Shown here in pieces: positions 16,001 through 28,500 of a stretch of DNA of 64,000 nucleotides. Both the position numbers and the translations under genes were made by a program. The notes beneath the pieces were generated by a model, which made no database searches, was not told the origin of the DNA, and was given only the letters and a program-made list of their open reading frames with translations. How positions within the stretch are numbered: position 1 is the first letter of the stretch; each line of letters starts with the position of its first letter. Source of the DNA: Mercenaria mercenaria (Eukaryota; Mollusca; Bivalvia; Venerida; Veneridae); contig NC_069362.1 of the NCBI RefSeq assembly GCF_021730395.1, positions 94,194,001 to 94,258,000 on the forward strand, in the 5' to 3' direction.

Positions 16001-19000
16001 AATGGTTTATCTGTACAGAATTTTAGAAAGAAAGGAGAATGATGGAAAACTTTCACAAATAAATGGAAAATATTTCTGTTGAACAGTCAGAATGAAATGA
16101 ATTAAACATTGTAACTTTACCGTTACTATAACTTATGCTGCTGCTGGTCATTATAATCTTCTAAGATTTCAGGGGCAGCTTGAAATTGGATTGATCTTTT
16201 CCCTCCTGCCATACCTCTTGTATAGGGGTCTTGTCAGTAAGAAACAGTTATTATATAAGGATGAGTTGAATAGTCATGTTTATTCTCTGCAGCTGATAGG
16301 CTGAGATGAACATCACCTTGTTCAGGTCCATAGTCTTTGATATTCACTTATATTTTATTTCATGACTACAGAGAAATAAAAGCTGTGTGGTTAGTAACTA
16401 TCTTATAAAAAAGTAAAAAGAAAAAATGTTGAAAGTCAACCCCCCTATACTGTCTACTCCTAGAGCAATTAAACCTACCAAATAGGATTGTTAATCAGCA
16501 TGTGAAAAAGTGCACCAGAGGTTTTGTTTGGGATTTCTTTTAGTCAAACAGAGTTGTAGCCCTTGTTTTTGTAAGAACTGTGTGTAAAAGGGCCTAAAAG
16601 TTTGTGTCACAAAAGTTATGTATCTTTAAAAGTATTTGACCTAGGTCAAAGAATATTATTCCGCATGTGAAGTTGTGCACCTGTGGCTTTGTTTTTGATT
16701 TCATATGAGTTATGGCTAACAACTAAGTAAAAAATGTGCATAAAGGGCTTAAAAGTTTGTGTTGCACATATGTCAAAAATACTTTCCTAGAATTATGAAA
16801 CATTAGGGGATTGTTATATAGCATGTAACAGTGAAATTTTGTACCTGATGTTCTGTTTGTGATTTCACAAAGTCAAACCAGTGTAACAATATTTAACTTA
16901 ATAAAACAATGCATAATGCACAAGACCTTTGTTTGTGTTGCATTTATCTCAAGACCTTAAGTATATGACCTAGAGTCCTGAAACTATGTAAGAACATTGT
17001 TCAGCATTTGAAGCTTTGCACCTGGGTGTCATTTGGGATTAAACCTCTTGTACTACCTCCCCTTCTGCCCCAGCCCCCCTCCCCCTAAAAAAACTCTTTC
17101 AGTTTCTTTTATGTTGTGAATTGTGTTTCTTGATGATGTTTTGTAGTTTTGATAGGACATATATCTGAACTCAAAGTGAAACAATTTTTTCATAAAAAGT
17201 ATTGTCGGTTATATATCATTCATATTCATGATAAACAAATAAATATCCTCTATCTTTTGTCAATATTTGTCAGTTGATATAAATCGATACAAAATTGTCC
17301 ATCAGTCACAGCCCTATAGTTATCTAGTTTAGAGTCATGTAGATACTGTTATTACACATTCAATGAATTTTAGGTCATTATAAGTTAATAGCATGATTCT
17401 TGTTAAAATGCAGGAGGGGGTGGGGTTATTCTTTATTTCATTTCTGATGATTGATAGATAGCATCCTGTATGAAACACACACACAAAAAATGAAAAATGA
17501 AAATAATTTTTTCCTATCTGGTCCAAAGAAATGATGAACTAAAATTTAATATATTTGTTTCAGTAAAATAAGATAAGCAATAGATTTATAAAATAAAATC
17601 ATATACATGTATAATTATACTTAAAGCAACCTTTCAGAAATTAAATAAATTGAAATAAACATTATAAAGTAGCAATCCATTCTATATGATCCAAGCACTT
17701 GCATATGTTGAAAACATTTTATTTCTACGAAAACCTGTAAATATTGACTTATCTTGATAGGGTATTATTCTTTTATTTTGAAGTATGTGTTAACAGATTT
17801 TGCGAAATCACTGAATTTGGAAATTGAATACTGTGGGGGCAGCCATCCAGCTGGTTTACAGAAGTTGGGTGGTTCTACCAAGTTTCTGCCCATGATGAAA
17901 TAATGCATTGAGGGGCACCTGGGGTAACCTCCACCACAAAAAGCTGAAAAGTTCCCATATGACAGATAATTGTGTCAGTGTGACGTTGAACCCAACAAAA
18001 AAAAAATGAATACTGTGAAATGAGGGACTAATTTTTGCAAGTGTCATGGCTTTGCCAATCCATGAAAAAAAAATTCTAACAAACAAATAAAATTCCCATT
18101 CATTTCATCATTAAAAGTTGAAAACCTCAAATTCATCAGGGATCAGCCTAGGTCAAAATTTTAGGGAGAAGTGACTTCTCCCTCCACAGAATTTAGGGAG
18201 AAGTTGAGAAATTTAAGGAGAAGAATCGGCATAGCATTCAGTTTCTTGCCCATATATATCCACTTTCTGTGGGTCTAGCTGTAACTTATAAACAGTAAAT
18301 ATTTAAGGAAATTGATTCTTGCATTATCATTTTCATGAATTTCTAAATAAAGTATAAACTTAGCTATGAAAAAGTCGCCTTTAAATTTTTATCCGAAATT
18401 TACATGTCCGAAATTAGTAAATTTAACAGGTGCACGATCAAAACGGCGTGAAAATTTTCATTAATGTTTCGATTCTCGTACTTTTATAATGCCCGATTTT
18501 TGCACCAATTTGTTCAGATTTATACATTTAATTTATTCATTTATTATTTTTTTCGAAAATAATACCAAACTCGTAGTTAATGGCGATCTTTTTACAATAT
18601 TTTGTACGGCAGTTCTGACGTCCGCGAAATCATTTTTTATCCACAGTACCCGTGCCGTTCATTTACAGAAATTGACCGTAATTATGGTAATTGAAATAAT
18701 TTTTGAAGTAATCTTTAATAAATGAAAGAATAATATACAATTGTTGCATAAAATCATGCTCTCGTTAAGTTTATCGGCTTTTTACACGCCGATTGAAAAT
18801 TTTCAAAATGGCGGCGGCTTACAATATTATTTCTTGACACTGTTAGATATTAACGCTACGATTGGCTGAAGTTTGACAGGCGAGTAGGCGGGGTTGACTA
18901 TGGATTTATCGATAATTTAATCTAGAATATGCATCAAGTTTTGCAACTTAAGTAAACAGATAATAACTCGCTGAAAAACTCGGCGATTTGGATTTCGCCC

Positions 19001-22000
19001 GGAGGCGATAATTAAGCGAAGTGGCCGACTTTAAAGCGACGATATCGCTCAAATCGCCTTGTAGGCTGATCCCTTTTCATAGTTTAGGTGGAAAAGACTA
19101 TTTTAAGGGGATATGAATCATATCCCCTTAAAATAGTCTTTTCCACCTAAACTATGAAAAATTTCTTGCCTATGAAATTACAGTTGAAACTAGATATTTT
19201 GAACTCCAGTATCCCAAGATACCAGCTATCTCAAAGAAATGTAGACGTACCATCCCAAAAAAACATGCTCAATTTTTTTTTTCAAGTCAAATCTCGTTAA
19301 ACTCTAGGTAAAATGCTTGATCCCTTGGAATTTGAGATACCGAGTTTCAGCTGTATATGGTTTGACAGTATATGGCACATTTCATCATGCTAAATAAGTA
19401 AAAAAGAGTAGTTTGAAGTCAAGAGTGCAGTCCTGATTTCATCAAGGATAGTTGAAAGATCTTTCTTTACAAGTAATTCAAATGTGAAGTTTGAATAAAA
19501 AAGTAACGTTTACATTTTTTTTCCAGCTACAGTATACACAAGACAAAGAGGAGATACCAGTTGTTATACAGTGTATAGCAGAAGATGATGGTTAGTGAGT
19601 TTTGCTTTTGCTTTTGTTTAGTCACAGTATCAGTTTAAAATGCCAAATGGAAAGGCAAAGGGGGAATTATTTCATTCATGAAAGGTGCCTGAGTAGAATC
19701 ACTGAATTTTACAAATCATCTTAAACACAAAACTTTCGTATTGGTACAGGTAAATCAGTTGGACTGTTGATTAATTTTGTAAAAAGAAAGAATAAAAAAA
19801 GATCAAACAAGGAGACTGAAAATCAGGTGATAAAACTGAGTGTGGTGAGTTGTCTCAAAACTAAAGTATCTTATATTGGCTGTTTTTGGAGCACAGTCTT
19901 CAAATTGACCATTGGCAAAGTTGTTTTGGAGTCTTGTCTCCAAACAACAGTCTCAAAAATCCAGCATCTGGTTGTTTCCTGAAACCAGTAGTGAGATTAT
20001 TTCTGAATCTAGTCTATAAATGCCCGTCTCCAAACCTCCAAGCATCTAATTGCTTGTTTCACAGTACAATCCAATAGCAAGACTAGTTCTGAGTCTAGTC
20101 TCTAAACTCCATTCTTACAACTCAAATTACCGATTGGTTGTTAGTTGTTACCTAAGTGCAGTCAAAAAATTGTTCAGTGGTGAAGTTGTTTCTGAATCAC
20201 AATTTTATTAGCGCAAGCATCTGACTAGTTGTTTCCAGAGCATAGTAAAAAAAAATCCAGTGGCAAGGTTGTTTTCGAGTCTGGTCTCTAAACACCTATA
20301 TGACATATCTAACATTTGATTGGTTGTAACCTAAGCATAATTGAAAAATTGACCATGATTGTCTCTGTGTCTTGTCTCCAAACATCTCTCATAAAACTGC
20401 AGCATTTAGTGGCTTGTTTCCTGAACAATATAAAAATTGACCAAATGGTCTCAAGAGCATATTTTAAAATGTTGGGAGTCAATTCTTGATGTCTTTGTCC
20501 TATTTAATCTAGGTAAACTGTGAACAAAATTAATTGAAAATCTTGTATATTTTCACAGAAAATTCAATGCATGCACACATGACATTTGCCCTGATAGAAC
20601 GGAGCTCACTAGATGGATGCTATGTCATTAAGCCGCTTAAACAGAAACAGTTTGTACATGGACTTTGTTACCTACTACAAGAAATCTACGGTATTGAAAA
20701 CAAGAGCAATGAAAAAGTCAAGGTATCATATTTCACTTTGTATTTTCAGTGATTTTCTAAAATATATACAGTCTAGAATATTTCATTTAGCAAAGTCACG
20801 ATTTCAATAAATGAGTAATTCAGAAATATAAAATTTTGCATATGGACATTAATTTTGGAAATGTTGTTTTATTGTAATTCAGATATCCATGCACATATAA
20901 AGTCAAAATTGAATTTTTAGAAATATTTTTTGTCAAAAATGGCAAAAAAATTTACAATGGAAAATGCTGCATCAGAATCATTATTATGTCTCCCACCACA
21001 CATTGGTTTGGGAAACATATTGATTTACTCCAGTCTGTGTGTCTGTCACAAAGCTTGTCCGCATTCTGAGTCGAACATTTCTCATCCGATCTTCACTAAA
21101 CCTGAACAAAATGTGTTTGCCAATAAGTGCTCGGCCAAGTTTGATAACTAGCCATATCGGCCCAGGCACTTCGGAATTATGGCCCTTGAATTTCCAAAAA
21201 AAACACCACTCAGATTTATTGCGCATTTTTGGCCTCAAACCGGCGCCTAAAGTAGTATAGGGGTCCTTTTGGTGTCAAAAAAGGGCATGCACATGTGCTC
21301 TTAGTAAACAGTATATAAAGACTGACTTACTATTTAGATGATTAGGCAGTTGTGGGAGACATACGCTTTTCTCAAAAGCACGTCTAGTTTTTAGGATAAA
21401 TTTAAAAGTTATCAAGATACTTGAAAAATTGAGAAGTTCTTATTACCAGTTTCTGAATTCTTTGGAATGATGTATAATATCAGTGGTATTGTTGACATGT
21501 ATATTTTAAAGAGAAATCAAGGAAAATCCTTCAGGAAATGGCGTATAATGTTCACTTTCATTCTATGATTAAAAACAAAAATCATACTTGTGATTTACGC
21601 TAGTATGATTAAAACATTTAGAACTGCAGAAAGTTGTCATTGAATACATATTGCCACATGGAGTTTGAGAGACCAGGAGGTGGTTAGAATTTAGCACATT
21701 TCCAAACATTAGGTCTGTAAGTACATGTGAATCAACAAACAAAGGTTGCACTCTGTCTGTTGACTGTTTGTTGTAAAAGTTGCTAATCAGGAATGACTCT
21801 GATATTTGTCTGTGTAAAGTTGTTTGTTGTTGAAATATCTTGATAAACAGTATCATAGTTGAATGACTATCATTTGCTTATTGTTTATTTGTGATCAGAT
21901 AAGACAAAACAAAGTTAATGCACAATTATTTGATTATTTACTAACTAACCTGTTGTATGATTAACTTTAGAGTATACATGTTTTGTTATTAAAATATTAG

Positions 22001-22506
22001 AACTGTTTCATTTCTATGTCTTAAAAAGGAAAAATACTTTAGAAATGCATTGGAAATATTCCCATTGCATTTACCTCCCCTGTGAATACAGAAATCTTTG
22101 TTTATGATCCTTGTTTTACTTTTTTAAGGGCAAAAGGTTATTAAGATATAACACTGCAAATATACTGCCTTCTTGCAGAATGATCATCTTGAATACTATA
22201 TTGATATGTACACTGTACTTGCTAAAAAGTCCCTTAAATCACTGTTTACCTGCAGGATAACCGTTTTGCTAAGGTTTCCTGTAATTCACAGTTTACTTGC
22301 AGGATGAACATAATTGTCAAGCCTGCTTGCAGAAGCGAAGACATAATTGTCCAAATGGCTGTTCGGTGTATGTTCGTATGTCAGTGTGTGCGTGCGTCAG
22401 TCCGGATTTGTTTGTCAGGATAATTTTGACATGCATGGAGCAATCTTTTTAGCTCATCTGATTTTTTGAAAAAAAATGATGAGTTATTGTCATCACTTGA
22501 GCGGTT

Positions 22507-22545
<39 letters not shown>

Positions 22546-25500
22546 TGCGTCGGCGTTGCCTGGTTAAGTTTTATGTTTAGGTCAGCTTTTCTCCTAAACT
22601 ATCAAAGCTATTGCTTTGAAACTTGGAATACTTGTTCACCATCATAAGCTGACTCTGTATAGCAAGAAACATAACTCCATTTTGATTTTTGCAAGATTTA
22701 TGGCCCCTTTTGTACTTAGAAAATATCAGATTTCTTGGTTAAGTTTTATGTTTAGGTCAACTTTTCTCCTAAACTATCAAAGCTATTGCTTTGAAACTTG
22801 GAATACTTGTTCACCATCATAAGCAGACCCTGTACATCAAGAAACATAACTCCATCTTGCTTTTTGCAAGAATTATTGCCCCTTTTGGACTTAGAAAATC
22901 AGTTTTCTTGGTTAAGTTTTATGTTTAGGTCAGCTTTTCTCCTAAACTGTCAAAGCTATTGCTTTAAAACTTGCAACACTTGTTCACCATCATAAGTTGA
23001 CCCTGTACAGCAAGAAACATAACTCCATCCTGCTTTTTGCAAGATTTATGGCCCCTTTTGGACTTAGAAAATATCAGATTTCTTGGTTAAGTTTTATGTT
23101 TAGGTCAACTTTTTCTCTTAAACTATCAAAGCTATTGCTTTGAAACTTGCAACACTTGTTCACCATCATAAGCTGACCCTGTACAACAAGCAACATAACT
23201 CCATCCTGCTTTTTGCAATAATTATTGCCCCTTTTGGACTTAGAAAATCATTTTCTTGGTTGAGTATTATGTTTAAGTCAACTTTTCTCATAAACTATCA
23301 AAGCTATTTCTTTAAAACTTGCAACAGTTTTTCACCATCATAAGTGGACACTGAACATCAAGAAACATAACTCTATCCTGCTTTTTGCAAGAATGATGCC
23401 CCTTTTTAGACTTAGAAAATCATGGGTAGGACAATATTTCTATTACACAAAAAAAAAATCAGATGAGCGTCAGCACCCGCAAGGCGGTGCTCTTGTTTAT
23501 ATTTGGCATGAACAGAGTATCATGCACAAACCCCAGGTTCCTATCTCAAAGGTCAAGGTCACAGTTGGAGGTCAAAGGTCATGTCAGATCTTGTCCAGCC
23601 TATAACTTTGACATGCATTGAGGAATCTTGTTTATATTTGGCATGAATGTTTAACTCAATGAGACGGAGTGTCATGTGCAAACCCCAGATTCCTATCTCA
23701 AAGTTCAAGGTCACTGTTAGGGGTCAAAGGGCGGGCTCGACATGTTGCCCGTAGGCATCTAGTCTAGAATTTCACTTATTTAACTGTTACCTGCAGGATA
23801 TAATTTCTGATATAATTTCCCTAGATTTACTGTTTTCCTGCAGGATGTTTGCTACAATTTCTCTAAAATCACTTTTTACTTGCAACATGAACATTTCACT
23901 AAGATTTCCTTAAATTCACAGTTTACTTGCAGGAGGTTTGCTACAATTTCCCTAGTCACTGTTTACTTGCAACATAAACATTTCACTAAAATTTCCTTAA
24001 ATTCACTGTTTTCTTGCAGGATGAAGATGGAGATGAAGATGATTTAGAAGACAGTGGTGCTGAATGTGTCATCTGTATGTCTGACATGCGTGACACACTG
24101 ATTCTGCCATGCAGACATTTATGTCTGTGTAGCACATGTGCAGAGTCACTGAGGTACCAGGCCAGTAGTTGCCCTATATGTAGGTCGCCATTCAGAGCAT
24201 TGCTTCAGATAAGGGCGATGAGACGGAAACAGGCTGTTGCTCTACAACAGGTAATAAAGTGTTTTTGATAAGAGTTGTATAATGTTGTATATAAACAAGT
24301 ATGACAAATGATGCATAGTTACAAAAATCAAAAACTTTTCTTCACTTACCATATCGAGGTCCATTGAAAGAAATGCATTTTGAACTTTATACAATTTTGA
24401 AGAGAAAATATAAAAATTTTCACAATACAAATATGGGTATATGAAAATTATGCTGATAGTCAGCTGTTAAATACTGTGTATAAAAATATTTATTGTTTTT
24501 GATGGAACTTTTTTCACACATTAATTGTTGCTTACATTAAGAGTTTTAGTTTTGGCTGTTTTGTAAAAAAATTTTTTTTTTCAGCCTGGAGATCAAACAA
24601 TGGAAGAAACAGCAGTCAGTCAGGAAGGTGTTCCCCCTGGATATGAAGCTGTCTCTCTCATAGAAGCTTTGAATGGCCCCTGTGGATTACCTCCCTTAAA
24701 CACGATGGAAGGTAAGCAAATATTTATGTATATGTATGTGTAAATTCTTACTGGACAGAATGATTCTTCATTGCACAAAATATGGTTCTTAGTTGTTTCA
24801 GTCGACATGCAAATTTATTAGATTGAATCACGCATGTCTGTATTGGTTTTCATTATCAGAATAAAAAGATTATTTAATGTTTATGTGTACAACATGTGAC
24901 ATGTTTTGACTCCTACACAAGGAAAATGTATTGGTTGAGCCTGCTGGCTAATTCATGTACTTTTTGGATTGGTGCTCGTCCATACATACCACAATATTAA
25001 ACAGAAAAATGTTTACGAACTTAGAAATATTCCTTTTTGTATTAGTCTATGCAGATATTACAGTTTTATATCAAATACACATAAAGCAGAAATGCTGCAT
25101 GTGCTTCATATTGCTAACAGTTAGTTGTTACATTAAGTTTCATTTCCTGGTTGTACAGTTTTGCTCAGTTTTACAGAAAGAAACAGTATGTAATTGTTAG
25201 CAATATGTTACATTTTTTTCCTAAGATACCATACTCAAATCAGGGATTCACATTATATACAGGTGCACATTATACATGGGTATTTATGTTATCTGTATTC
25301 AGGGATCCATGTACCACCTCCATCAAGGTTCCAGACAGACACAGAATCTCGACATAAAAGAAGATCTAGCAAAAAGTAAGACTCTTAAATCACTTCATTG
25401 TGAGGTTTGATAGTGTATGTTAATTTGTTGGCCTTGAGATTTTTAATTTCATTTCACAGTGAAATTTCTTTCAGTCATACAAAGCTTTCTTCTCTGTGAC

Positions 25501-28500
25501 AAATGGCTAAAGAAGTTTTTGCTTTCAATGAGAAAAGTTGTAACTTTCAGTTTTAGAATATAAAAATGAAGGATCACTTTATGAAGCTGGATAGTGCAGT
25601 TAATGAAAATGTTCGGTATTCTCCGGATACTGTTAGACCAAACAGAAATGAAATCCTCCGCATAAAACCAATCAGAAATGATGAAATTCTCTGCATATTA
25701 TCAAATGAAACAGAAATGAACAAAATCCTCTAATTTTCATATTGTTAAACAACAAAAATTAAAAAAACTTTGCAGTCTATATATTGTGATTAAAACCCAG
25801 CATAAATCTTACACAATTGTCAATAGTTCCATAATTACAGTTGAAACTTGGTATCTCAAAATTTGAGCCGCGCCATAAGAAAACCAGCATAGTGCATTTA
25901 CGACCAGCATGGATCCAGACCAGCCTGTGCATCTGCACAGTCTGGTCAGGATCCATGCTGTTTGATTTCAAAGCCTATTGCAAAGCCTATTGAGAAACTG
26001 TTAGTGAACAGCATGGATCCTGACCAGACTGTGCAGATGTGCAGGCTGGTCTGGATCCATGCTGGTCACAAATGCACTATGTTGGTTTTCTCATGGCGGG
26101 GCTCATTTTACTTTGAGATAATAACTGAAATTCTTCTTAAAATGATATTTTGTGCTTGTGTTTTTGGGACAGGACTTGAAAATGTTTTAAGATAACCAGA
26201 ATTTTGAGATAAGCGAGTCAGAGATATTGAGTTTCAACTGTATATGCGTAACATGTAAAGTTTGAATGTGTTATTTGGATTAACATAACTTTGTTTGATA
26301 ACTATTGCAGACGTGGGCTTCATGTGGAAACAGTTAAAGAGTTAATGATGAGTGAAGATGATAAAAAGATACCGGAAGATAAAGATGGGGAACGTACAGA
26401 CACATCAGTGAAAACTGAATCGTCTGTACCCCTTGCTGAACCTGCAAAATCTCCCGCACAGAAACAGCGAAATAGATCTGGCAGGTAGGGCTTTGTTAAC
26501 AAATCAGTAAATAATGATTATGTGCAAAGCCAGTCATGCAGCAGTAAAATTGTCCAGTTAATTTATGCATTTTATGGATTAATTCATGTAAAAAGGAGCC
26601 AGATTGAAGTAATTAAAGTAGATCTAAATGAAATTTTTCTAAAACCTGTAGTTTGAAACAGAGAAGTCCTGAGATAAGTGGAAGCAGTTTGAGGATCTCT
26701 GTTTAATGCGACCCTTTACTTGAAGGTGATTTGTTCTATCTCGAAGAATGAAGATTACATGATCACTTTAATGATGTAGGAAATTTGAGTACTTCATATG
26801 AATAGCCATGGTTAGAAATGGTTTTGTAATCCACAACCTCAGAGTTCAGGGTCCCCATGTTATCAACTACATCATCAGTTCTATTATTTCTACTCTCTTA
26901 TTGTATATAGATATTGAGGATTTGTTTGTTCTTGTTTTGTAAGGTTACTCCAGGTTTTACATTTTAATGTTTTGACTGAAATGTGCTCTGATCTTACAGT
27001 GAAATTTGTAATTTAACGGGGCACATTGAATATTGTACATTTCAGATTGCGGAAGGTTGGAACGGGAGACAACACCTCATTGCCAAGGTCACCGTCGTCT
27101 GATCAGGAGAAAGAGGAAGATACGCTTCACATGGTGAATGAAGTCAAAAATGTAAGTCTCGAGCTCACATTAACGTTCTGGGCTATTCGTATATTGAAAA
27201 AAAACACTGAAAAATAGTCAAATTACTAGAGAGAAAATGAGTTTGAGAATTTTAGACATATTTACTGTACCTCCGAGCCTCTGATTAAAGTAATTCAATG
27301 AAATGAATGTGTAGATTTCAGAGATTAGAGAGTTACACTTGTTAACCTCATTGATTTCAGATACCGAGGAGAACAGATGTGCCAGAGGTAGAAGGTGATG
27401 GTCCTACTGAACTTACTGTTCCTTATCCACACCTGACCGTTTCATCAGAAAATTTAGCAGACGATGAGCGAGAAGACACGTCAGAAGGAGAAATTGAGCC
27501 AGATCCAGACTACGATCTAGATGAAGAATGTTGTGGTATGTTAATTTAATTAATATGAGTTAGGCATTAACCTCTGCTGTATATCGCCAGAGTTAGGATG
27601 TGTAAGGGGTACTACACTTTTTGTGCCCCCCCATGAGTGGTGGGGGCATATAGATTTGGGCTTGTCCGTGCATCCGTGCGTCTGTCCGAAGTTCGTGACG
27701 CGCCTAGCTCGAAAAGTATTTGATATAAATTGATGAAACCTTGCATGAGTCTTTATCATGATATGAACTTGTGCACCTCCTATTTTTCGTCTGGCTCCGC
27801 CCCCTATTTTCAGAGTTATGGCCCCTGAAATAGTCAAAAATGCACATTTTTACCTTGTGACACGCCTAGCTCAAAAAGTATTTGATATGGATTCATGAAA
27901 CTTTGCATCAGTCTTAATCATGATATGAACTTGTGCACCTCATATTTTTTATCTGGCTCCGTCCCCTATTTTCAGAGTTATGGCCCCTGAAATAGTCAAA
28001 AATGCACATTTTCACCTTGTGACATGCCTAGCTCAAAAAATATTTGATATAGATTCATGAAATCTTGCATGAGTCTTAATCATGATATGAACTTGCGCAT
28101 CTCCTATTTTTCATCAGGCTCCGCCCCCTACTTTCAGAGTTATGGCCCCTGAAATAGTCAAAAATGCACATTTTCACCTTGTGACATGCCTAGCTCAAAA
28201 AGTATTTGATATAGATTCATGAAAGCTTGCATGAGTCTTAATCATGATATGAACTTGCGCACCTCCTATTTTTTATTTGGGTCCACCCCCTATTTTTAGA
28301 GTTATGGCCCCTGAAATAGTCAAAAATGTACATTTTCACCTTGTGACACACCTAGCTCAAAAGTATTTAATATAAATGGTTGAAAACTTGCATAAGTCTT
28401 TATCATGATATAAACTTCCACACCTTTAATTTTTTGGCTGGCTCCACCCCTTTTTTTATAGTTATGGCCCCTGAAATAGTAAAAAAATGCACTTTTTCAC

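Larger units (their letters stand above)
22170..24028 (+). repeat. Array of splice-acceptor-containing units ending at MGRN1 exon 8
   Basis: Units of 40-47 bp contain TTCACTGTTTACTTGCAG followed by GATGAACAT. AG-ending copies end at 22178, 22255, 22302, 23796, 23843 and 23932; copies with AA instead of AG end at 23885 and 23972. The true acceptor of exon 8 (AG at 24018-24019, exon GATGAAGAT...) is the last unit, 47 bp after the previous one. The array is split by the Helitron-like insertion at about 22314-23762; removing it restores a spacing near 47 bp. Confidence 0.75.
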
